This document shows, piece after piece, positions 55,026-64,000 of a stretch of 64,000 nt of DNA. Under the pieces are notes generated by a model. It was not told the origin of the DNA, ran no database searches, and saw only the letters and a list, made by a program, of their open reading frames with translations. The stretch comes from Teratosphaeria epicoccoides. Its lineage: Eukaryota; Ascomycota; Dothideomycetes; Mycosphaerellales; Teratosphaeriaceae. A program made the position numbers and the translations under genes. Numbering within the stretch: the stretch's first letter is position 1; each line of letters opens with the position of its first letter. Where the stretch lies: contig JADDMT010000002.1 in assembly GCA_021401465.1 (NCBI GenBank), positions 682,001 through 746,000 on the forward strand, in the 5' to 3' direction.

Positions 55026-56189
55026 ATGGGCAAAGCAGGCAGAATCGCCTGCATTTTCACCCCCTGGGCCCTCACCATCGCCTCCCTCATCTGCCTTATC
55101 CTCATCGAAGTCTCCGGCTGGTCCAAATCCAGCTCCCTGAAACAATACTACTTCTTCGAAGCCAACTTCACCGGCCTCGACGTCTCCTCCGCGTCGACCA
55201 TCGCAAACACCACCACCCTCACCACCGCGCTCGAATACGCGAAAAACGAGGACATCCTGAAAGATATCTACCAGATCCATCTGTGGAATTACTGCGCGAG
55301 TAATAGGACGGACGGCAAGATTAACTACTGCAGTAAGAAGCATAAGAATTACTATTTTGACCCTTTGACGGTGTGGGGCTTGAATTCGACGACTTCGACG
55401 GGCGGGACGAGCACGGGTAGTGGGGACAATGCGGTGGAGTCGGCGATTGCGGCGGAGGAGAGTAGCTTGAAGAGTGAGGTGGAGAGTAAGGAGAACGAGA
55501 TCTTGGGTGAGGACGGCAGGAAGGCGTTGGACGCGTATGAGACTGTCAGCAAATGGATGTTCATCGCGTACCAGGTATCCTTCTGGACGACACTGGCCAC
55601 ACTCGTCTGCGGCCTCCTGGCCATCTTCAGCCGTTTCGGCTCCTTCCTGACGTGGCTGCTCAGCATAGCAAGTAGACACCCAACCTCCAAATCCACACTC
55701 GGGCTAACAAACCGCCACCAGGTCTCCTCCATCTTCACCTTCGGCGCCGTCCTAACCTCCACAGTCCTCTTCTCCGTCCTCGTCGCCGCCCTCAAAACCG
55801 TCCTCCACCCCTACGGCATCAAACTCTCTCTCGGCACGCACGCGCTCGTCGTAACCTGGCTCGCCGTCGTCTTCTCCGTCGGCGCGACCCTCTTCTGGCT
55901 CTTCAGCATCTGCTGCTGTTCCGGCCGCTCGAACCCGCACCACAAGTCGAACAAAGGCGGTCTCTGGGCGGCGGAGCCAAAGGGCCAAGGATATGGAGAT
56001 TACGCACCTCGGGGGAGGGGTCTGCAGGTGCAGAAGACGGGCGGTGGGTACGAGAGGGTGGAGAGTCCTTGGATGGAACATGCGGACGATGAGCATGCGG
56101 ATCGGGTGCCATTGAGTCAGTATCCGGGTCCCGCGGGGCATGCGAGGGAGCAGGATAATGGGGCGTTTGAGCCGTATAGGCATACGTAG
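55026..56189 (+). CDS. SUR7/PalI-family tetraspan membrane protein
   Basis: ATG 55026 gives MGKAGRIACIFTP and, with one intron removed, 369 residues. The intron (55668-55721, 54 nt) has a GC donor (GCAAGT), a GCTAAC branch and a CACCAG acceptor. It is stop-free and a multiple of three, but removal restores the family-like LLSIVSSIFTFGAV. The order is TM1 (~7-29), an extracellular loop with several N-glycosylation sequons and the WNYC motif, then TM2 (~178-200), TM3 (~215-240), TM4 (~255-285) and a Gly/Tyr-rich cytosolic tail. Family members include eisosome-associated Sur7/Fmp45 and the pH-sensing PalI/Rim9; this one cannot be placed more finely. The eisosome role is inference. Confidence 0.85.
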   Translation: MGKAGRIACIFTPWALTIASLICLILIEVSGWSKSSSLKQYYFFEANFTGLDVSSASTIANTTTLTTALEYAKNEDILKDIYQIHLWNYCASNRTDGKINYCSKKHKNYYFDPLTVWGLNSTTSTGGTSTGSGDNAVESAIAAEESSLKSEVESKENEILGEDGRKALDAYETVSKWMFIAYQVSFWTTLATLVCGLLAIFSRFGSFLTWLLSIASRHPTSKSTLGLTNRHQVSSIFTFGAVLTSTVLFSVLVAALKTVLHPYGIKLSLGTHALVVTWLAVVFSVGATLFWLFSICCCSGRSNPHHKSNKGGLWAAEPKGQGYGDYAPRGRGLQVQKTGGGYERVESPWMEHADDEHADRVPLSQYPGPAGHAREQDNGAFEPYRHT

Positions 56190-56395
56190 GTGTGGTTTGG
56201 CATGTGGGTGTAACTTGGATCTGCGATCTTATGAGATGTTGGCGGCATGGCGATGGCGTTTTTGGGTGAAAGAAAGGGATGGACGAAACTTGTTCATGTG
56301 ACGATCATGCGATGATACCATCACAGCTGGGAGGACTCAAAGGCAGAATCTGCGGTGATATCCGAGCGTCCTCGATATCTATTCATCGTACAGCT

Positions 56396-59020
56396 TCACC
56401 GCTTCTTCATTTTCTGAGGCCGCTCAACAATAGCCACCTCGAACGGCCGATCAGGATCTTGCATCTCGTGCTCGTCTGCTAAAGGCAATACCCCAAGTAT
56501 TGGTCGGTACTTGAACGTCAGCCACCATGTCCGACCTTTGCCGCCAACATTGTCTGCACCATCATCAGCCCGGTCGCGGCTCTGCGTCCGTACCAGCGGC
56601 AGGTTAAGATCTTCCTCTTCATCTTCCTCTTCTTCCCGCTGCCGCCTCGTCTTCGCCGGCTCCAGCCACGTACCATCTCTGTACTCCTTCACGGTGTCTT
56701 GGACGTCTCGCTGAATGGGGTCACCTGCTCCACTTCTGGCCTTCTTCGGCGGCTCCAGATCATGACCATCTCGCCTTCGTCGGCGCTTCTTGGACACTTC
56801 AAGGTCACCATTCGAAAATCCTTGGTTGACATCGAGCATAAACAACCAGCTACTGCCGTACAGCCACAGCCTGTCCTTAGCATCCCACACAGCACCCATC
56901 GCACGGTCTTTGATGCGGAGCAATTCTTCGGGGAGTGCGGACGTCGGATTACGCTTACTCCACTCTGTGATCCTTCCAGATAATACATCGAACTCATGCA
57001 TCTGGTGTCTGCCTGTCAGTACCCATAGCCGATGTTGGCCTGTCGGGAGTGCGTGAGAATGCGCATGTAGGTTGTGACGGGTGGAGTGCACACCAGGATT
57101 GCCGTTGACTGCGTCCCGCGCCTTTGTAGGCCTGAATGTCATGACCAGGGGTGCAGATTCGAGCTTGGGTATCAAATGCAAATTGGGCGCTTCCGTCCAA
57201 TGCTGTCCGTAGTAGGTAAGAATCTCGTCGTCATCGTCGTCGTCCTCCGATGAACCTGCCTCAGATTCGATGTCAGAGCCCTTGTCGGAATCATGCTTTG
57301 CCTTGTCGACAGGTCGCGCAGTAGTGTCCTCATGGCCTTCCAGTACCCATGCGTCAAGGAAGCCTGACAAGTCACCAGCTGTCAACATTGAGCTGTCTGA
57401 CGCCCAAGCAAGCTTTACAATAGACCGCTCGTACTTGGCGAAAGCACTGTGTTGCCTGGGTCGTCTGCGACGATCCAGCTCGTCTGTTTCTGAAAGGCAC
57501 TTCATCTTCTTTGGCTGCTCAGAATCAGGAGCGAAGCGCACAACGTGCACCTCGCTGTCAAGTCGTACGGCGACAAGCCATTTGCCGTCAGGCGAAAAGG
57601 ACATCAAGCGGGCACCATCGTCCGCGAAGTCTTCTGGCATTTCGACCTTTCGAACAGCGAGAGGCTCACCTCCCGGACGCTTCCTGAGCTGGAAAACCTT
57701 GAGCTCGACGTTTGTGGAGATGGCCAAGAGCTTGCCGTCCGCGGTGATCGCTGCACTGCGAATGGCCCGTTTGCTGTTGGAGATCGAGATCTTGGCAACT
57801 AGTCTGCGAGGATGAGCTTCGTCATCCGCGCTGCTAGTGTGCTGACGGGCAATGCGCCACACATACACGTCTCTGTTCCACCAACTGACCAGGAGTCTTG
57901 CTCTGCCCGCGCTAGCGACTGGAGACTCGTGTGGTAGGTGAGGCAATGAGCGGACATTTTCTCTGCCAAACTCCCGCATTGGACTCACAAATGGAACCAT
58001 GTCGTTTCCGCCCGAGACAACCATGCTGAGTCCCTTCTTGCTATCGTACGAAGCCATGGCCTTCACTTGGCCGCCGTGCAGTCGTCTGTGGCTCGTCTTC
58101 GCCCAAGTACTCCAGCCCTCGGTGCACTTGTAGACTGCGATTTTGCCAGTAATGTCACCAGAGAATATCGTTTTGCCGTCTGCGCTTGTGACAAGATCCA
58201 AGCAATCGGTATCGTGACCAGTCAAACGACGAAGTTGGCTGTAGTTCCTTCCGTCCCAGAAGCAGAGATTGCCATTCGAGTCACCGGATACAATATCGCC
58301 ATTCGGCAAGACCCTGATCTGCCAGACCATGGCATTCTTTGGGTGACCGGGCACTCCACTACCGAGGCTCATCTGCCTGATCATACCGGCGCTTCTCGTG
58401 TCGTATACCCGAATGGTGCTGTCACCAAATCCTGCAAGGACAACGTCCCGGGTCTGATAAGTGACGCAGAGGCACGTTGGCTTCTTGCCACCGACACGGG
58501 CCAGCGTTCGTTTGAACTCCAAGTCGCCAGCTACTGTAGAGAGCAGCACAAGGGACCCATCATTACATCCTGCCACCAATTCCTGGGCCCTTGGCTCTTC
58601 GTCGATCTTGCTTGGTCTCCATCTAGGCTGCGCAGCCAGACACCAGACTTCGCCGAAATTGCCGGTGGAGCGCCGCTTGATTTGTCCAGTCTCCAAGTCC
58701 CACTCCGTGACAGCTGGTGATGAGCCGATGCTGAAGAGTCTGTACTGTCCTAGTATCACGTTGCCCTCGGCGTCCTGCTCATCCGGATCTTGTGTCCAGG
58801 CCAGCCCGTCAATACCTTTGCTGTCGCCGATGAAGATCATCTCCTGCACCCACGAGCCCCGCTGTGGATTCCATATTTCGATATTGCCATTCTCGCGCCC
58901 GATTGCAAGCCGGAGCGTGGGAAGTGCTCCAGAGAGTCCGGCATCGCTCGTCCTCGAGAAGGCGAGAGCGCTGATCCCAGATGTCGGATATGGAACAAAT
59001 CTCGACCGGTGGACGTCCAT
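56396..59020 (-). CDS. UTP4: Utp4 (cirhin-type) U3 snoRNP WD40 protein
   Basis: One exon of 874 residues from ATG 59020 (MDVHRSRFVPYPTSGISALAFS), which is the usual Utp4 opening; the frame is open upstream but without an ATG. About ten WD40-type repeats fill ~10-590, forming two beta-propellers. They are followed by an acidic tract (~590-600, a run of Asp), a further propeller segment, and a basic C-terminal region with KKRRRRR (~775) and a Lys-rich end KKMKKR. Utp4 is part of the t-UTP/UTP-A complex that binds the 5' ETS of pre-rRNA in the nucleolus for 18S rRNA maturation. Head-to-head with the F-box gene, 269 bp between starts; tail-to-tail with the SUR7/PalI-type gene. Confidence 0.93.
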   Translation of the reverse strand: MDVHRSRFVPYPTSGISALAFSRTSDAGLSGALPTLRLAIGRENGNIEIWNPQRGSWVQEMIFIGDSKGIDGLAWTQDPDEQDAEGNVILGQYRLFSIGSSPAVTEWDLETGQIKRRSTGNFGEVWCLAAQPRWRPSKIDEEPRAQELVAGCNDGSLVLLSTVAGDLEFKRTLARVGGKKPTCLCVTYQTRDVVLAGFGDSTIRVYDTRSAGMIRQMSLGSGVPGHPKNAMVWQIRVLPNGDIVSGDSNGNLCFWDGRNYSQLRRLTGHDTDCLDLVTSADGKTIFSGDITGKIAVYKCTEGWSTWAKTSHRRLHGGQVKAMASYDSKKGLSMVVSGGNDMVPFVSPMREFGRENVRSLPHLPHESPVASAGRARLLVSWWNRDVYVWRIARQHTSSADDEAHPRRLVAKISISNSKRAIRSAAITADGKLLAISTNVELKVFQLRKRPGGEPLAVRKVEMPEDFADDGARLMSFSPDGKWLVAVRLDSEVHVVRFAPDSEQPKKMKCLSETDELDRRRRPRQHSAFAKYERSIVKLAWASDSSMLTAGDLSGFLDAWVLEGHEDTTARPVDKAKHDSDKGSDIESEAGSSEDDDDDDEILTYYGQHWTEAPNLHLIPKLESAPLVMTFRPTKARDAVNGNPGVHSTRHNLHAHSHALPTGQHRLWVLTGRHQMHEFDVLSGRITEWSKRNPTSALPEELLRIKDRAMGAVWDAKDRLWLYGSSWLFMLDVNQGFSNGDLEVSKKRRRRRDGHDLEPPKKARSGAGDPIQRDVQDTVKEYRDGTWLEPAKTRRQREEEEDEEEDLNLPLVRTQSRDRADDGADNVGGKGRTWWLTFKYRPILGVLPLADEHEMQDPDRPFEVAIVERPQKMKKR

Positions 59021-59289
59021 ACTGGCGTGCCTCCCCCGACTCTCCACCTCAGGATCGTCTTGCGCGACGACGTTGTTTCACGGCGCAAAGCTCCAGAATT
59101 TCAAGTTGATCCACGGCTGGTTTCCTTAGCGCGAAGCCATAGCTGAAACATCCGCAGAGCCTCACGGAAGAGCGGCCCCACTAGCCCACTTCTCGTCCTT
59201 TCGAGTCATGCAAAGTGGCAGTCGCTAGGGTTAGTGTTGGGGTAAGAGTCCAATGGACGAAAACCCACGACTGACTGACAGTGCTGATA

Positions 59290-60508
59290 ATGGGCATGGC
59301 ATTGTCGCGACAGTGCAGCTGCGTCGATTGCATTGGAACTCAACAAATGTGCGACTGGATATCACGAAGAGCTCACCACGGGCACAGTGTCACGCAACTC
59401 GCCCAACGCAGCAACAAACGCGCCAAGCGCGACAAGATTCGTTATGGACAAGGAATCATTCGTCCCGAATTCCCGGATGAGGTTGACGATGGCGATCTGT
59501 TAGACTCCGTACCAACGTGCCTCCTGATGCGACGGCCGTCTGGCCCTTCGAAGCTGGTAGATCTCCCGCCGGAGCTTTTGGACATGATTGCAGCAAATCT
59601 GTCCTTGGAAGACATCAAATCCTGTCGGCTAGTCTCCAAGGCCGTTGGATTCAATCTGCTATACATGCTCGCAGATTCATGTCCACAAGGGCGTCACTAC
59701 CAGCAGATCACTCCTGGAGTGAATTGGCTCACCAGATGCCATGCATTTGAACTCAGACGAACGGTACGAGAACTGTCACTGATGTCTGCAAACCCGACAG
59801 TAATGATGCCGCCGAGCATAAAAGACCTGGGTAGGCGCCAACACACCTCGCCCCGGCATTGTGAACGCACACTGACGGGCTCCTAGATCTCCCACGACTG
59901 GCGAAGCTCGATCTCCAAGGCGTACGCTTCGCGCCTCACAACAACCTAAAAGCCTTCTTAGAACGACACCTGAACCTGCGTGAGCTGCGATTGTGCTTTG
60001 TCAGTCTCCTGCGTTTTGAATGGTGGTCAGAAGTGCTGCGGCTCCTTCGGGACGATTTCCACTTGCTCGAGAAATTGACGGCAGTCTGTCTGCGATATGC
60101 TCGCATTGACTCAGAGAACAAGTAAGGCAGAGCCTTTTACACATGACGGGACCTGTCGCTAAACGGCGGCTTGACAGATGGCTGATCCTGCCAAATTCCA
60201 ATCCCGAGAGATGCGAGGACTGTAGCAGCTCCAAAACCTACCATAAGCAAGTCATCGATCTGAGACGCCACCCAGCCACAAACTGTGAGCATACGCAGAC
60301 CTTTCATGGGCGTACGAATGTACAGCTAGCCCTCGATGATTTTTTCGACGCGGGCGGCAAGCTGGAAAAGCCCGAAGTAAACCGTCCCAATGTCTGGGAG
60401 ACGCCTCGAGAACCACATTTGGCACAGCATAGCAAGCAAACACTGCTTTCGCAGACCCAGCGGCCCATGCAGGACCAATGGTATGAGCTGCTTGGGTCTC
60501 CTACATGA
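59290..60508 (+). CDS. F-box protein
   Basis: Exons 59290-59830, 59887-60121 and 60178-60508 give 368 residues, all in phase, with GT-AG introns of 56 nt each. An N-terminal Cys-rich/basic stretch with KRAKRDK comes before an F-box (~95-135: VDLPPELLDMIAANLSLEDIK...CRLVSKAV). A helical, LRR-like region (~180-260) follows and a C-terminal part with paired Cys (ERCEDCSSS). The F-box would bind Skp1 in an SCF ubiquitin ligase; the rest presumably recognises a substrate. Fungal genomes carry many such divergent single F-box genes, and the target cannot be inferred. An ATG at 59296 is an alternative start. Confidence 0.82.
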
Positions 60509-61685
60509 GACGAGCCTGCAAGCGTTCTCAGGCTCGTTTCGCCAACGAGCTCATTGCAAGCTTTACTCCTGGGAAAATTGTGATGGTTGTAACTTGTACA
60601 GAGAGCTTCCCACCACCCGACGATCAACCACCATGTGTCTTCCTGGAGAGTAGTACGGTAAGATTGCAAGATTGTACAGGAAGTGGAGTCACCTTGGCAA
60701 GGTACGCACAAGTATCCGATCAAATCCTATCAGCCAGGGACGATGAGCACGTGCCAGTGCGGCTATGTTTAGGTAACCACTTGAAAAGTCAGTCACTATC
60801 TCGAGACAAGGACATCCGCGAACGGCCAACTTCAGCCATAAAGCCAAGAGACCAGGATCGGCTTCTGCCAAACATCGGGCCCAACCGCATCTGTAGACCC
60901 GGCTGAACCCGGCTCATAGCTGTCAGTCATCCGAGACGAACTTGTTCCTTCTGCGCGCATGCGATCGATACCAGGCGGTGCCACGAAACATGGTTGTGCA
61001 GCAGCAGGGCTGCACCATGACTCTGGGGAGCTGTACGACCCAAGTCCCGAACACATACCGCTCGAGCACATTCCCCACTGCATACTGCAACAGGCACTAG
61101 ATGCAAAGGAGGCATCATGAATATGCGCGGGACAGTGAGACGGAACATCGAGACTCGAATGTATGTGCTGTTTGACTTGTAGTATGTATACGAACATGGG
61201 TATCTGTTGCACTTGCTGCACTGCCTCTGCTTCCATCGAGGGTGAAGACCCTTTGAACGCGCATTCTGAGCCTCTTGAGAGGGATCCAGCTCTCTTAGTC
61301 TTCCTCTCCTTCCCGCCATCCCATACGATTCTCCTTGTAGCAGTCTGATGAGAGTACGAACTCTGTGCTTCCGTAAATTATGCTTGGTGCTTTTGCTCGC
61401 TTCCCTTTATCCATCCAACCTCCAGTAAAGGTGATATAGCCGTACATGGTGCGCTCCTCAGAGAGGCATGCTATCCATACAAACGAAATGCTCTTAATCA
61501 ACAATCAATCAACGCTAATGCTGGATGCTATGACGCTCATACACACATGATGATACACAAGTCGGCTCGCTTCGTTCGCGGAAGAGTGCCAGTGGTTGTT
61601 GGCCATGACGGCTTTCGATCGTCTCGGTGGTACGCGACGAGGCATGACGCCCCTCTGCACTCCTGACAAGTCCTGCTCGGACGAG
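60509..61685. other. 1.2-kb convergent spacer
   Basis: 3' regions of the F-box and cyclin genes. No frame with recognisable features. Confidence 0.45.
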
Positions 61686-63003
61686 CTATTGGACGAATTG
61701 CGGTTGCTGGATGTACGTCGGCACCTGCATGTACTGCATGTGCTGATGTTGGTGCTGCTCACTCGGTGGCGGCGTCTGAGTGCAAGGTGCACGTGGCATG
61801 GCTGGCTGGCCAATGCCGTAAGCTGCAGATCCGCAGAAGGGCTTGTCGGGTGTGATAGGTGGCGTAAGGACGCCATGTGGTACCGTATAGATGGTCTTCT
61901 GCGGAGTCTGTGGGTCCAGGTAGGTGATGGCAGGTGCTGATTGCTCAATATCCATAGCGACCGGTTGCAGGTTAGCGCTTGATGCTTGCGCCTGGGCAGC
62001 ATGCTGAGCAAGCAGAGCTTGTTCTCGGAGGAAGCTGTCGATGGTCGTGGAGACGCACGACAGGTGTGCGGATGAGTATTTTCTCAGCAGTGCCGACGAC
62101 GGCTGGCTGAGGAAGTTGGAAAGGTTTAGCACCACCTGTGGGTCATAGCGAGCTGCCCACTCGGAGAAGTGTGGCTGCGGGCGTTGCAAGATGCAGCGTG
62201 CAAGTGCGAGGGCGGACCTTGCCATGATCGATGGCCGAATTGGAATAAATTCCTTGTGGTAGAGAGCAAGCTCGTTGATGTACCATGTCATATGCTCCAG
62301 CTCAGGGTCTTGGTTGCCCTCAGCAAGTGCGAGCTGAAGGAAGCTCGTGACGGTTGGGTGACCCACTATCCAGTTGAGAGTCTGAAGAACATGCCATTCC
62401 ATCTGAGTGAACATGTCGTCATCGTATAGTGAGCAGCACATCGACTTGAGCTCGCGAATGGTGGGCACCCGTTCTTTGCGGTCGCCATACTTGGAGGCGA
62501 TCAGCAGAGCAGCGCAGCCGACAAGCTGGTAGTGACGCTTGTAAACCACTCGCCGTGAGCAGTACCGATCGAGTAGATTGGCCGCGAGGTGGAGCGTCTC
62601 TGGCAGTAGCTGAAAGGCGTGATGTGCCTCAAGCAAGAAATCTAGTAGGTAAGGCCGCATGAACCACTGGATCTCTGTTTGGATCTCAATCGAATGGATA
62701 TCTGGCATGGTTTCGGTCTGACAATGGTGAGCGAAATTTGAGAGGGCACAAGAGCTGATAGCAACATACCTCCATGAATTCCATGTGGTCCAGCACGTCC
62801 TCCTGGTATTCCTCCGCAGTGGCGCGCGAGAGCTCTTCAGCCATAGCCCTTTGTCGAAGCTTGGCACTAGCACGTTGCCTTTCGCGGTCTGCCGCAGCCT
62901 TGGCGTAAACGCCATCGTCGTCGTCGTGGTTCTCAACGAAGTACGAGTCACAGTAGCCGTAAGCAGGAAACGCCTGTGTCGCCTGTTGGGCAATGTAGGC
63001 CAT
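61686..63003 (-). CDS. G1/S-type cyclin (Cln1/Puc1-like)
   Basis: Exon 1 (63003-62770) and exon 2 (62717-61686) give 421 residues; the 52-nt intron (GTATGT...GTCAG) lies just before the cyclin box. The N-terminus (~1-75) is Ala/Arg/Glu-rich and ends EDVLDHMEFME. The cyclin box (~80-200) has the expected MRPYLLDFLLEAH, NLLDRYCS and GCAALLIASKY...VPT segments; the helix with MRxxLxxWL-type character and Lys/Glu contacts binds the Cdk. A C-terminal cyclin fold (~200-300) is followed by a Pro/Gln/Thr-rich tail with several TP sites (QTPQK, LTPPITPDK, QTPPP) that could act as phosphodegrons. This matches the Cln-type G1 cyclin of filamentous ascomycetes that activates Cdc28/Cdk1 at Start. Confidence 0.92.
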
Positions 63004-64000
63004 AGCGATTCGTGTTGGGTCAGGGATGTTGCAAAGATCGGGCGTTGCGTCAGCTCTGAAGGATGTGACAGGTCGTTGATTGAAGGACGATCTGCTGCAC
63101 AATTGTCGGTTGTATAATGGAACGGCTGTTCAGTAAGTGAACAATATTAAAGAGTGTTGAGCCCGTCGTATGGGCGAGTAAAGGATCGTAATTAGTTGGT
63201 ATGTAGCTCCGAAAGAATGAATGGTCGAGAACCAGCGGCAGTCGAGTAATCGGTTGCCGCTGATATAGAGGAGGATAGCCGGAGGCCCTGCATACATCTG
63301 TTAGCTTGTTGTCGCGTGCGATGTTTTTCTGGCATTGCTCTGGTGAGGCAAGGCCAGTCGCGATGCATACCTCTCGATTGATTACACCGAGCGACAGAGT
63401 AAGCTTCAATGCAGTCAGGGAGCCCCTTGCAAGCCACGGCGAAGCTGCCGATTGGTTTGGAATGCACAGGAGGTTTGTGGGGCCTTGGGATATTATTCTG
63501 TAGAGAACGAGCTAACGCCTCCACGAGTGCTGGACGAACTTCCAAAGATCTGGTTGTTGCCTGGCAGACCCGTCAAGTCTAAGAATGTCAGTCCAGTGCG
63601 CGATCGGGCAAGGAGGCTGTGAGGGTCTTGCTGGCGGAGTCGTACCAACCTTCTCGACCAAGCGTTAACGGTTTCGCGAGTCGTGTGTACAGATTGCTGT
63701 ACCGCTGTATTCAACGCTGAAAAGGCAGGAACGCTGCAAGGCTGCGAATGTATCAGCATGAAGAATTATGTTCATCAGCCCCAATAGCATCGACAGCAGT
63801 GGCGGCAGCAGCAACAACAAGTGTATCCGTCAATTTTGCAAAGCGGAGTGATCCAGATGAGTGCCGGTGGTAGGGCAGAGGTGCCGAGCCGAGACGTGTG
63901 GGTGGGTGGAAAGCAATTTGGTCAGGAATTGGTCCGCGTGGATTCGCTAAAGGAATGTGGGTGCTGGCTTGACCTCAGGCCCGGGAAAGAGTGTATAGCA
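63004..64000. promoter_or_regulatory. Upstream region of the cyclin gene
   Basis: About 1 kb to the window edge without a supported gene. G1 cyclin genes often have long promoters or leaders, but no motif could be assigned. The right edge may hold the start of another gene outside the window. Confidence 0.35.

Noticed and set aside
1..64000. tRNA, rRNA, CRISPR arrays, bacterial-type operons and intact transposons
   Set aside because: Looked for by eye (B-box-like GGTTCRA, spaced direct repeats, transposase motifs); nothing convincing found. A tRNAscan and RepeatMasker run would settle this.

Overview
The window is nuclear DNA of a filamentous ascomycete (Pezizomycotina). A Dothideomycete (Mycosphaerellales/Capnodiales-type) is my best guess, from the style of several proteins: the DUF7729 surface protein, the C2H2 family, the UPF0183/PHAF1-type protein and the fungal ArAE_2-type transporter. 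Introns are short (about 50-75 nt, rarely longer), with GT-AG ends and CTRAC-like branch points. Genes lie on both strands without operons, and the interior is eukaryotic throughout. No rRNA, tRNA, CRISPR array or intact transposon was recognised. The species assignment is inference.

Layout. 1-2.7 kb: a doubtful decayed ORF, a small secreted Cys-rich protein (1635-2060), and a 128-bp near-perfect inverted repeat (2593-2720). 3.2-7.4 kb: two co-oriented trafficking genes, an Sso1/2-type plasma-membrane syntaxin and an AP180/CALM-type endocytic adaptor, separated by a microsatellite-dense intergenic stretch. 7.9-9 kb: a reverse-strand HSDL2-like SDR with a peroxisomal AKL C-terminus. 10.5-16.3 kb: a DUF7729 surface protein with a 10-nt microexon, then a 7-exon ArAE/DUF2421-type membrane transporter. 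16.4-18.8 kb: a 17-exon DHH phosphoesterase (reverse). 20.4-25.6 kb: a C2H2 zinc-finger protein and a PH-domain protein. 26.3-32.8 kb: Hsp90 and kinesin-5 (BimC), both reverse. 33.4-40.8 kb: a PHAF1/UPF0183-type protein, an Adp1-like ABCG half-transporter with an EGF-like ectodomain (reverse), and a PLP aminotransferase. 42-43.6 kb: a cryptic 4-exon small secreted Cys-rich protein and a relic of a metallo-beta-lactamase-fold gene. 44-49.2 kb: an RD/RE-rich low-complexity protein and a long coiled-coil protein. 52.3-63 kb: Png1 peptide:N-glycanase, a SUR7/PalI-type protein, the ribosome-biogenesis WD40 protein Utp4, an F-box protein and a G1/S cyclin.

How they fit together. Most genes are housekeeping: exocytosis/endocytosis, chaperone, spindle motor, ERAD deglycosylation, 18S rRNA processing, G1 control, eisosome/pH-sensing membrane protein. 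The accessory material is two secreted Cys-rich proteins, the foldback repeat, the broken hydrolase and several gene-poor stretches (9-10.5, 22.2-23.8, 40.8-42, 45.2-46.3, 49.2-52.2, 60.5-61.7 kb).

Splicing stands out. Several genes are only visible by joining very short exons (10, 21, 26, 33, 41 nt). Four introns are multiples of three without stops, one of them has a GC donor, and GTCAGT-type donors recur. All exon joins here were made by hand, from splice signals, reading-frame phase and remembered family patterns; none was checked against transcripts.
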